From Candidatus Dormiibacterota bacterium (GTDB lineage Bacteria > Chloroflexota > Dormibacteria > CF-121): a stretch of 64,000 bases of DNA. The notes below the pieces were generated by a model. That model was not told where the DNA came from and ran no database searches. It saw only the letters and a list, made by a program, of their open reading frames with translations. The position numbers were made by a program, and so were the translations under genes. Below, piece by piece: positions 57,312-64,000 of the stretch. The DNA lies in the NCBI GenBank assembly GCA_035544955.1, contig DASZZN010000007.1, positions 1 through 64,000 of the forward strand. Direction: 5' to 3'. Each line of letters starts with the position of its first letter. The stretch's first letter is position 1.

Positions 57312-57363
57312 GGTTGCGTCGGGACGAGGATGCCCGGGTTCAAGCCGTGGTGCATATACCTGA

Positions 57364-58986
57364 ATGAGATCCAGCAACGATCGAAAGGACCAGCTGCTCG
57401 AGTCCGTACTCATCCTCGCGTCGGACCTGTCGCTTGATGTTGTGCTGCAACGGATCATCGAGCTGGCGGTCAAACTGACCGACGCGCGATACGGGGCCCT
57501 GGGAGTCGTCGGTTCGGACGGCCGGCTCCTGGACTTCATCACGACGGGCGTCACCCCTGAGCAACGCCAGGCAATCGGGTCGCTGCCGGTCGGCGAGGGG
57601 ATCCTGGGCGTTCTGATCAGGGATGCCAAACCCTTGCGCCTGCAGCGCATCTCGAACGATCCGCGCCATGTCGGCTTCCCCCCCAACCACCCGCCGATGG
57701 GGTCGTTTCTGGGCGCGCCCGTGATGGCGCGTGGGAAGGTCTTCGGCAACATTTACCTGACCGAGAAGCAGGGTGGGCCGGAGTTCGATGCCGACGACGA
57801 AGCCGCGGTCCTCGTCCTCGCGACCCACGCCGGGGTCGCTATCGAGAACGCGCGGCTCTATAAGGAGACCAGGCGGCGAGGCCAGTGGCTCGAAGCCGTT
57901 CGGGAAATCAGCGCGGCGATCCTCGCCGGGATGGGAGGCGATCGCGTGCTGCAGATCATCGTCCGCCGCGCTCGGGAGCTGGTGGACGCCGCGACGGCAA
58001 CAATCGTGACGCCGGCGACAGGCGGCGGAAGCGACGCCCTGACGATCAGAGTGGCCGACGGAGCCCATGCCGGAGCGTTGATCGGGTTGCCGGTACCCAC
58101 GCAGGGATCGGTCTCCGGAGACGTCATCCGGAGCGGCCGGCCGGAGGTGCTCGCGGATGCTTCCAGGGACGGTCGGGCCTACCAGCCGATGATCGCCCTC
58201 GGGAACATGGGCCCGATGGTGCTCGTCCCGCTCGTCCTTCGAGGCCGGCCATTCGGCACATTGACCGTGGCCAACCCCGTCGGCGCGGCCGCCTTTGACG
58301 AGGAGGCCATCGGGCTCGTCGAGACGTTCGCCGACCAGGCTTCGGTGGCGCTCGAGTATGGTCGGGCCCAGGACGAGTTGAACCGCCTCAGCGTGCTCGA
58401 CGAGCGCGAACGGATCGGGCGCGAGCTCCACGACGGCGTCATCCAGTCACTGTTCTCGGTAGGGATGGGCCTGCAGGCAACAGCGGTCCGCAGCCGCGAT
58501 CCCGAGGTGGAATCGCGAATCGAGTCGGCGGTTACCGAGATCGACCGGGCGATTCGTGACCTGCGCAATTACATCTTCGGGCTTCGCCCGGGAATCCTCG
58601 CTGATCGTCAGCTGGAGCAGGCTCTCGAGGACCTGGCCCGAGACTTTGAAGAGAAGAGCGGCGTCACCACGGTGACCGACATCGACGGAACGGTGGCGGC
58701 GGAGCTCGCGCCGCGTGCGGCCGACCTCGTGCAGCTCACGCGCGAGGCGCTGTCCAACGTTGGCAGGCACGCGCAGGCGACGACCTGCCGGGTCAGTCTG
58801 CGTCGAGACGGCGACCAGGCCGTCCTCGAAATCGACGACGACGGACAGGGGTTCGACGTGGCGGCGCCGCACACCGGCCTGGGGCTGCGCAACCTCAACG
58901 ACCGTGCGCTAGCGATCGGCGGGCGGATAACGGTCGAAAGCAGGGCAGCAGAGGGCACGACGGTTCAGTTCGCGGTTCCCATCTAG
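57364..58986 (+). CDS. DevS/DosS-like sensor histidine kinase (GAF-GAF-HisKA_3-HATPase)
   Basis: 540 residues, soluble. GAF-A (about residues 20-165) has the DosS-type run GEGILGVLIRDAKPLRLQRI, VGFPPNHPPMGSFLGAPV and VFGNIYLTEKQGG. GAF-B spans about 178-335. The kinase core has phospho-His356 (ERERIGRELHDGVIQSLF), N-box LTREALSNVGRHAQ, DDDGQGFD and GLGLRNLNDRA. In mycobacterial DosS/DosT, GAF-A binds heme through a His and senses O2, NO or CO; His102 or His109 here are candidates, which I cannot verify. It is separated from the second DevR-like gene by 76 bases. Confidence 0.93.
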   Translation: MRSSNDRKDQLLESVLILASDLSLDVVLQRIIELAVKLTDARYGALGVVGSDGRLLDFITTGVTPEQRQAIGSLPVGEGILGVLIRDAKPLRLQRISNDPRHVGFPPNHPPMGSFLGAPVMARGKVFGNIYLTEKQGGPEFDADDEAAVLVLATHAGVAIENARLYKETRRRGQWLEAVREISAAILAGMGGDRVLQIIVRRARELVDAATATIVTPATGGGSDALTIRVADGAHAGALIGLPVPTQGSVSGDVIRSGRPEVLADASRDGRAYQPMIALGNMGPMVLVPLVLRGRPFGTLTVANPVGAAAFDEEAIGLVETFADQASVALEYGRAQDELNRLSVLDERERIGRELHDGVIQSLFSVGMGLQATAVRSRDPEVESRIESAVTEIDRAIRDLRNYIFGLRPGILADRQLEQALEDLARDFEEKSGVTTVTDIDGTVAAELAPRAADLVQLTREALSNVGRHAQATTCRVSLRRDGDQAVLEIDDDGQGFDVAAPHTGLGLRNLNDRALAIGGRITVESRAAEGTTVQFAVPI

Positions 58987-58993
58987 CGTCTCT

Positions 58994-59024
58994 AACGTCC
59001 CGCTCATCTCGGGACGTTGGGCCC
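58994..59024. promoter_or_regulatory. hairpin overlapping a DosR-box-like site before the second DevR-like gene
   Basis: AACGTCCCG / CGGGACGTT (58994-59018) forms a 9-bp hairpin 7 bases after the kinase stop. Its right arm overlaps GGGACGTTGGGCCC (59011-59024), which matches GGGAC-N4-GTCCC at 9 of 10 arm positions and the mycobacterial consensus GGGACTTNNGNCCCT at all but one fixed position. It is about 40 bases upstream of ATG 59063. Confidence 0.55.
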
Positions 59025-59062
59025 TGATTGGAATCGCCCTCGCAGGCCAATATGAGTTCGTT

Positions 59063-59740
59063 ATGCAGGCCCATGTCGGCCCCCACACGCTTATACCGCT
59101 GCGGATCATGATCGTCGACGACCACGAGGTTGTTCGCGACGGGATCAAGGCCCTGTTGGCGGAAGAAGAAGGCCTAACCATCGCGGGCGAGGCGGGAGGA
59201 GTGCGAGAGGCCATTGAGCGGGCTGAGTGGGCACGACCCGACGTCGTGGTGATGGATATCCGGCTTCCTGACGGGAGCGGGATCGACGCCACCCGGGAGA
59301 TCCGCGCCCGCTTTCCCAACACTCACGTGCTAATGCTGACTACCTTTGCCGATGACGAGGCGCTGTTCGCTTCGATCATGGCTGGGGCTTCCGGATATGT
59401 CCTCAAGCAGGTACTTGGTGGTGACCTGGTGCGGGCCATTCGCGCCGTCGGCGCCGGCCAGAACCTCCTCGATCCCACGGTCACCAAAGGCGTTCTCGAC
59501 CGCCTTCGGAAGGGCAAGCATCTCCTCGGGGATGAGCGGCTTGCTCGGCTCTCGGCTCGTGAGGAGCGGATCCTCGGCGAGGTCGCGGCCGGCAAGACCA
59601 ACCGGCAGATCGGCACCGACTTGAAACTCGCCGAGAAGACCGTCAAGAACTACGTGTCGAGCATTCTCGCCAAGCTGGAGGTGGCGCGCCGCGCCGAGGC
59701 CGCTGCCTATCTCGTCCGGCATATGCAACCGCTCGGATGA
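59063..59740 (+). CDS. DevR/DosR-like response regulator (copy 2)
   Basis: 225 residues. Receiver: IMIVDDHEVVRDG, phospho-Asp65 (VVVMDIRLPDGSG), MLTTFADDEALFASIMAGASGYVLKQ. HTH: LSAREERILGEVAAGKTNRQIGTDLKLAEKTVKNYVSSILAKLEV, with the DosR-type recognition sequence KTVKNYV. It is closely similar to the regulator at 53399 over its length. It lies after the DevS-like kinase, so it is the likely direct partner. Its stop overlaps the start of a small membrane-protein gene (ATGA). The exact start could be nearer 59108. Confidence 0.92.
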   Translation: MQAHVGPHTLIPLRIMIVDDHEVVRDGIKALLAEEEGLTIAGEAGGVREAIERAEWARPDVVVMDIRLPDGSGIDATREIRARFPNTHVLMLTTFADDEALFASIMAGASGYVLKQVLGGDLVRAIRAVGAGQNLLDPTVTKGVLDRLRKGKHLLGDERLARLSAREERILGEVAAGKTNRQIGTDLKLAEKTVKNYVSSILAKLEVARRAEAAAYLVRHMQPLG

Positions 59741-59868
59741 AAACCATGATCACGACTTCTCTTCTCGCATCGACGGCCCTGGTGCCGGCGTTGGGAGTGC
59801 TGGCACTGCTCGGCCTGATCCCCCTCTGCTTTTTCTCCTACATCCGCCATCTCAACAGCATCGACTGA
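59737..59868 (+). CDS. small membrane protein (43 aa) coupled to the response regulator
   Basis: ATG 59737 overlaps the regulator stop (ATGA). The product MKTMITTSLLASTALVPALG continues with LALLGLIPLCFFSYIRHL, one hydrophobic helix and a short polar tail. It ends 23 bases before the dehydrogenase gene. No family is recognised. The overlap and operon position make it plausible; it could be part of signalling or membrane attachment. Confidence 0.5.
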   Translation: MKTMITTSLLASTALVPALGVLALLGLIPLCFFSYIRHLNSID

Positions 59869-59891
59869 TTAGCCATAAGGAGGCAATTTCT

Positions 59892-60986
59892 ATGAACGCT
59901 CTCGTGTATCACGGACCCGGAAAAAAGAGTTGGGACAAGGTTCCCGACCCTGCGATTCAACAGCCGACGGATGCGATCGTCAGCATCGATTTAACGACCA
60001 TCTGCGGCACGGACCTGCATATCTTGAAGGGAGACGTCCCCGAGACCAAGCGCGGCACGATCCTGGGGCATGAGGCCGTCGGGACTATCGTGGAGGTCGG
60101 ATCGGCCGTTACCACGGTGCAGATCGGCGATCACGTGCTGCTGTCATGCATCAGCTCCTGCGGCCGCTGCGCGTACTGCAAGCAGGGGCGTTACGGCGCA
60201 TGCACCGGCGGCGGGGGATGGATCTTCGGACACACGATCGACGGGACACAGGCCGACTACGTTCGCGTCCCGTTCGCGGATACGTCCGTCTACAAGATCC
60301 CCGCGGGCCTGACCGATGAGCAGGTCCTGTTCCTTTCCGATATTTTGCCGACCTCGTTCGAAGTCGGCGTGCTGAACGGCAAGGTATCACCCGGCGATAC
60401 GATCGCCGTGGTCGGTGCGGGCCCAATCGGCCTTGCGGTCATCCTGACCGCCCGACTCTTCTCACCCGGAAAGATCATTGCCATCGATCTTGCCGACACG
60501 CGGCTCAAGAAAGCCCGAGAATTCGGCGCGGATGTCACGATCAACAACACCACCGGCGATACGGTCGCGCAGGTGATGGCCATGACTGACAGTCTTGGCG
60601 TCGATGTCGCGATCGAGGCGGTCGGCACCCCGGCCACCTTCGAACTGTGCGCCGACCTGGTCAAGCCAGGAGGCCACGTGGCGAACGTCGGCGTGCACGG
60701 ACATCCGGCAACGCTCCACCTGGAGAAGCTTTGGATTCGAGACGTCACCATCACAACCGGCCTGGTCGACAGCTACACCATTCCGCGGCTGCTGAACTTG
60801 ATCAAGGGCGGACGCCTGGATCCGACCGTGTTCGTGACCCATCGCTTCGCGATGAGTGATGCGGTAGCAGCTTACGATGTCTTTGCGGCGGCGGCGGCAA
60901 CCGGCGCGCTCAAAGTCACCTTGAAGCGGGACGCTGTCGTGCCGCAAGCGGTGAAGAAGGAACTGGTCGCGGCCGGGGCCCGCTAG
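59892..60986 (+). CDS. zinc-dependent alcohol dehydrogenase (MDR family)
   Basis: 364 residues. Catalytic zinc ligands Cys38 (TICGTDLH) and His60-Glu61 (LGHEAVG). Structural zinc cysteines are at 90, 93, 96 and 104 (CGRCAYCKQGRYGAC). NAD(P) site is VVGAGPIGLAVIL, and IAIDLADTRL carries the Asp after the second strand that favours NAD. It resembles threonine/secondary-alcohol dehydrogenases, so the substrate is open. AAGGAGG lies before ATG 59892. It is the last gene of the DevR-like operon, with a terminator after it. A GGGACAAGGTTCCC (59932-59945) inside the gene fits the box pattern at 9 of 10 arm positions but is coding sequence. Confidence 0.93.
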   Translation: MNALVYHGPGKKSWDKVPDPAIQQPTDAIVSIDLTTICGTDLHILKGDVPETKRGTILGHEAVGTIVEVGSAVTTVQIGDHVLLSCISSCGRCAYCKQGRYGACTGGGGWIFGHTIDGTQADYVRVPFADTSVYKIPAGLTDEQVLFLSDILPTSFEVGVLNGKVSPGDTIAVVGAGPIGLAVILTARLFSPGKIIAIDLADTRLKKAREFGADVTINNTTGDTVAQVMAMTDSLGVDVAIEAVGTPATFELCADLVKPGGHVANVGVHGHPATLHLEKLWIRDVTITTGLVDSYTIPRLLNLIKGGRLDPTVFVTHRFAMSDAVAAYDVFAAAAATGALKVTLKRDAVVPQAVKKELVAAGAR

Positions 60987-61007
60987 CAGGTCCGCGCAAT
61001 CAAGAAC

Positions 61008-61034
61008 GGGCGGCGCTCGCAGCGCCGCCCTTTT
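61008..61034 (+). terminator. intrinsic terminator after the dehydrogenase gene
   Basis: GGGCGGCGCT-CGC-AGCGCCGCCC followed by TTTT: a perfect 10-bp stem with a T-run. Confidence 0.88.
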
Positions 61035-61239
61035 CATCAGACGACTTGTCCACCTGCTGAAGGAAGGAAATGTCCGCCGGATCAGCATCAAGCAGGGTGA
61101 CCACACGATCGTCGAACTACCCCTGAGGGTCGGGGTGGCCGGCGCCGTTCTCGCTCCTTGGCTGGCGGCGGTTGGCGCCATCGCGGCGCTGGTGACCGAC
61201 TGCAGCATCGTGGTCGAGCGAGTGCAGCCCGCCAATTAA
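61033..61239 (+). pseudogene. 5'-truncated DUF4342 gene
   Basis: The frame reads LVHLLKEGNVRRISIKQGDHTIVELPLRVGVAGAVLAPWLAAVGAIAALVTDCSIVVERV to TAA. It matches the core of DUF4342 (LLKEGNVRRI, then a hydrophobic GAIAALVT helix). There is no start codon in frame, and the upstream part runs directly into the T-run of the dehydrogenase terminator. The N-terminal third of the family is therefore missing. Probably a remnant. Confidence 0.6.
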
Positions 61240-61294
61240 GAAGAGCGGAGCGAGGTGAGCCGCTTCGCTCATCTCGCCCACCCGCCGCTAATGT

Positions 61295-62638
61295 CTAGGC
61301 TGCCAGGAGTGCCGGCGGCACCCAGTTCTCGAGCCACCCTGCGAGATGCGCGGCGGAGAGCGGCCGGCTGATGAGATATCCCTGCGCCTGGTCGCAGCCC
61401 ATCTGCTCGAGGAGGCGGAGGGTGGTCGTGTCTTCGACGCCTTCGGCGACGACCCGTTTCCCGAACTTGTGGGCAAGATCGATGCTGGCCTGCACGATGG
61501 TGCGATCCCCTTCGCTGGTGCTCATTTTCATGACGAAGGAACGGTCGATCTTGATTTCGTCGACTGGCAATCGGCCTAGATAGGCGAGGGAGGAATAGCC
61601 GGTCCCGAAGTCGTCGATGGCGAGCTGAAATCCCATCGCGCTCAGCCGCTTGAGGATGTGCTGCGTCCGGTCGGGCTTCGCCATCACGACCGACTCGGTG
61701 AGCTCAAGCGCTATCCCAGCAGACGATACGAACCCGGCCTCGAGTGCCGCCCCCAATTGGAGCGGAAAGTCGTCGTCATCGAGGATCGACGCAGTGAGAT
61801 TGATCGCCATGGGCAGGGTCAGACCACGGTCATCCCACTCCCGAAACTGTCGCAGCGCGAGGTCGAGGACCGCGAACGTTAGCGGCTTCATGATGCCCGC
61901 GCGCTCGGCCACGCCGATGAAAGCATCTGGGAACATCAGCTTCTGGCCTGGGGGCGACCAACGAACGAGTGCCTCGACCCCAACGATGCGCCGTGTCCGT
62001 AAATCAAACTTCGGCTGGTAATGCAGGACGAGCTCCCCCTGATGGATGGCTCGGCGAAGTCGATTTGCTGCCTGGGTTTCATCAGGACCCTCTTCAAGCG
62101 GGTACCGGCGGACGTCCATGGACCAGGCGATCAACCCGCCAGATCCAACAATCAGCATGAATAGGGCGCCAACCGCGGCGAGCCCAGGGCTCCCGAGTAC
62201 GAGCTCCTCCCCGATTCCAAGCACGCATGCGACCGCCAGCACCGGCCAGCTTCGGTAGAGCGCGATGGAGGCCGTCATGACAACGAAATAGGCGAATCGC
62301 TGTGGTCCGGTTGACGCATAGGCCGCGAGGCCCGCGCAAGCCATCAAGCCGACCGACACGACGGTGGCGCGAAGCAATCGGGTGCCGCGGATCAATGTCG
62401 CGAGCACCGCCAGAGCGGCGACCAGCCCCACCAGGCGGAAGCTTCTTAGGTCCTGACCGTGAAGCAAGACGAGGACGCCGACCGGCGGGATATTCGCCCA
62501 GAGGACCAGTCGCAGTATTTGGTGGCGATGCGCCCACAGTCGCGGCGGAAGCACGGGCGGGCTCGCCCAGCGGCGCGCCGCATCCGACGCCCTCACCACG
62601 CCCTGGCGCCAGCGGGCCGGGCGGGACCGAGCCTCCAC
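61295..62638 (-). CDS. membrane-bound EAL-domain c-di-GMP phosphodiesterase
   Basis: 447 residues. About five hydrophobic helices are in residues 38-175 (LVLWANIPPVGVLVLLHG, LVGLVAALAVLATLI, VVSVGLMACAGLAAYA). The EAL domain follows with VEALVRWSPPGQ, AINLTASILDD, LELTESVVM, DDFGTGYSSLAYLGRLP, EIKIDRSFV and AEGVED, so catalytic and metal residues are present. It should hydrolyse c-di-GMP at the membrane. No GGDEF or PAS domain exists. Start ATG 62638 is uncertain, as no ribosome site is clear. An 18-bp palindrome lies 39-56 bases upstream. Confidence 0.9.
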   Translation of the reverse strand: MEARSRPARWRQGVVRASDAARRWASPPVLPPRLWAHRHQILRLVLWANIPPVGVLVLLHGQDLRSFRLVGLVAALAVLATLIRGTRLLRATVVSVGLMACAGLAAYASTGPQRFAYFVVMTASIALYRSWPVLAVACVLGIGEELVLGSPGLAAVGALFMLIVGSGGLIAWSMDVRRYPLEEGPDETQAANRLRRAIHQGELVLHYQPKFDLRTRRIVGVEALVRWSPPGQKLMFPDAFIGVAERAGIMKPLTFAVLDLALRQFREWDDRGLTLPMAINLTASILDDDDFPLQLGAALEAGFVSSAGIALELTESVVMAKPDRTQHILKRLSAMGFQLAIDDFGTGYSSLAYLGRLPVDEIKIDRSFVMKMSTSEGDRTIVQASIDLAHKFGKRVVAEGVEDTTTLRLLEQMGCDQAQGYLISRPLSAAHLAGWLENWVPPALLAA

Positions 62639-62676
62639 ATTGGTACATCGGCTGCCGGCCCCGGGACTCGCCGCTC

Positions 62677-62694
62677 CACCTATATATGTAGGTG
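62677..62694. repeat. 18-bp palindrome upstream of the EAL gene
   Basis: CACCTATATATGTAGGTG, half sites CACCTA/TAGGTG around TATATG. It is almost identical (17 of 18) to 46008-46025 upstream of the chemosensory genes. Confidence 0.5.
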
Positions 62695-62719
62695 CTAGCC
62701 GGTTTCGCGTAGTCGGAAC

Positions 62720-63415
62720 TTAACCGGCTACGCGCGCGACGCGAAGTCTTTCAATTGCGGTCAAGTTGAATCCCCTAGCGATCAGCCAGATCGGCAGGAG
62801 GAGTTCGAACAGGCCTCCCGGAACGAGCCCGACCAGTCCCGCGCCACCCACTGTGTCGACAACGCCGAGCATGTCAAAAACCGCGGCCAGCAGCAAGGCC
62901 GGGTAACCGATGAGACCGAGCACCGACAGCCCACGGGGAACGAGCCTGGTCCTGAGCAGCATGTAGCTCAGCATGAAGCCGCCGGTGGCGGTGTAGACGT
63001 AGACGAGCATCAGCGTCCAGTGACGCAGCGCTACGAGAATGGTGCTGAGCGTCTCACTATTCCCTCCGTTTGCGGGCGTTCCACTAAGGGTCACCAGCAA
63101 GAGACCGCCGAGGCCAAACCCGACCGCGGCCACGGCGAGTTCCGCGATCCTCATGCCCGTGTAGCCGAGAGCCAGCGCCGGATGCTGCAGTTTCAGGATC
63201 GGATAGAGTGCGAGCGCGATTCCGACGGTGACCACGCCCTCGATCACCCCGATCAGCGTCGCCGCGATCATGAGCTGTCTGTGGTCGGCGATGGCGGCCA
63301 GGATGTTATGGGAGGCGAGGGGCGGGGTGATCAGCGAATTGCTGGCAATGAATGTCGCGGTCGCGACGAGAAATAGGGCTCCCACCAGTACGGCGGTCCT
63401 TCTGTTCGGGTTCAT
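62720..63415 (-). CDS. DUF4386-family membrane protein
   Basis: 231 residues and six hydrophobic helices: RRTAVLVGALFLVATATFIASNSL, AATLIGVIEGVVTVGIALALYPIL, YTGMRIAELAVAAVGFGLGGLLLVTL, ATGGFMLSYMLLRTRLVPRGLSVLGLIGYP. This is the DUF4386 pattern, with unknown function. It lies 28 bases after another DUF4386 gene on the same strand, probably as a tandem duplicate. Confidence 0.85.
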   Translation of the reverse strand: MNPNRRTAVLVGALFLVATATFIASNSLITPPLASHNILAAIADHRQLMIAATLIGVIEGVVTVGIALALYPILKLQHPALALGYTGMRIAELAVAAVGFGLGGLLLVTLSGTPANGGNSETLSTILVALRHWTLMLVYVYTATGGFMLSYMLLRTRLVPRGLSVLGLIGYPALLLAAVFDMLGVVDTVGGAGLVGLVPGGLFELLLPIWLIARGFNLTAIERLRVARVAG

Positions 63416-63443
63416 GATCTGATTTCCTTGGTGATTGAATGGG

Positions 63444-64000
63444 TTACGCCGCGACGGGAATGCGCTCGGGCGACTTTTTGGTCTTCACGCCAATCACGAG
63501 CAGATATCCGACCATCCAGATTTCCGCGATTGCCGACGGGATCGTGACGTAGCCGTGAATCGCTTTGCCAACATCGGGCAGGAGGAGCGCGGCGAGCGTG
63601 TCGACCAGGTAGCCGGCGGCCCCAACGATGAGCCCAATTCCAAGTGTCTTTGGGAACCACCCTGACCTCAAGGCCAGATATCCAAGCGGCACCAGCCAGA
63701 GGCCGAAGAAGATCTGCGCGATGAGCAACACATAATGCTGGGTGTCGACTAGGAGCAGCGCGAGGGAATTCGAACCCGTAGTGCCAAAGGCCCCCAGGTT
63801 CACGGCACCAGTTGCCACCCGCAAGGCCTCAAATTCGAAAACGGCGTTGAGCATCGTGATGCCGGCTCCGATTGCGGCGAGGAGAACCATTGCGCTCGCC
63901 ACCCTCTTGTTCACCTGCTTGATGAGCAGGTAGAGGATCAACGCGAGAAAAACCCAGACCGAGTTGTCCAGCAGGTCGGCGACGACGCCCATCCGTACCA
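63444..64000 (-). CDS. DUF4386-family membrane protein (cut by window edge)
   Basis: 185 residues are visible and the frame is open to the right edge, so the start lies outside. VVADLLDNSVWVFLALILYLLIKQVNKRVA and VLLIAQIFFGLWLVPLGYLALRSGWFPKTLGIGLIVGAAGYL are typical of DUF4386. The C-terminus is complete. It is adjacent to a related gene at 62720. Confidence 0.85.
   Translation of the reverse strand, partial: VRMGVVADLLDNSVWVFLALILYLLIKQVNKRVASAMVLLAAIGAGITMLNAVFEFEALRVATGAVNLGAFGTTGSNSLALLLVDTQHYVLLIAQIFFGLWLVPLGYLALRSGWFPKTLGIGLIVGAAGYLVDTLAALLLPDVGKAIHGYVTIPSAIAEIWMVGYLLVIGVKTKKSPERIPVAA

Noticed and set aside
59932-59945. GGGACAAGGTTCCC inside the dehydrogenase gene as a regulatory box
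   Set aside because: It lies within codons 14-18, encoding a conserved-looking segment, downstream of the start; it is kept only as a remark and not counted as support for the regulon.

Overview
The window is GC-rich bacterial chromosome with dense genes on both strands. The only phylogenetic anchor is a core block: rpmG, tRNA-Trp, secE, nusG, rplK, rplA, rplJ, rplL and then rpoB, rpoC. A soil bacterium of the Chloroflexota/Dormibacterota/Actinobacteriota kind would fit, given the many AAA/LuxR regulators, VOC, SRPBCC and DUF4386 proteins, a DevR/DevS (DosR/DosS)-like system, and several starts that look leaderless. No marker gene was compared, so the phylum is an inference.

Region 1 (1-16.9 kb) is housekeeping. 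rpoC (cut by the left edge) and rpoB share a TTGACA/TACTAT promoter. Between rpoB and rplL sit a CPA2-type antiporter, a ParB-like small protein and CorA, so the usual rplL-rpoB linkage is broken. The rplL, rplJ, DUF1801, rplA, rplK, nusG, secE, tRNA-Trp, rpmG operon (read right to left) has an L10 leader RNA before rplJ and a strong promoter before rpmG. An L,D-transpeptidase, a thiosulfate sulfurtransferase, a TPR membrane protein and tRNA-Thr follow.

Region 2 (17-41.4 kb) is accessory: a drug-type ABC exporter with its own winged-helix regulator, two large ATPase-LuxR regulators, a secreted collagen-like protein, a PHP-domain protein, VOC proteins around an AraC regulator, an MFS carrier, hydrolases, a CAP-domain protein and an ArsR-SRPBCC fusion. 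It also holds several decayed genes: a PPOX-family enzyme, a serine hydrolase, an FAD oxidoreductase with a frameshift, and a secreted protein with an in-frame amber codon.

Region 3 (41.4-49.6 kb) is one leftward signalling cluster: FIST sensor, GGDEF-EAL, CheW, CheW, MCP, CheA, receiver. No CheR, CheB or flagellar gene is present, so it reads as a non-canonical chemosensory/c-di-GMP pathway.

Region 4 (49.6-61.2 kb) looks like a DosR-type stress or hypoxia island. It contains two DevR-like response regulators, a two-GAF DevS-like kinase, a GNAT/ADP-forming acyl-CoA synthetase fusion, a zinc alcohol dehydrogenase, two paralogous small proteins and small membrane proteins. Copies of a GGGAC-N4-GTCCC palindrome, close to the mycobacterial DosR box, lie in its promoter regions.

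Region 5 (61.2-64 kb) has a membrane EAL protein and two DUF4386 membrane proteins, the last cut by the right edge. An 18-bp palindrome upstream of the EAL gene recurs upstream of the chemosensory cheW genes.
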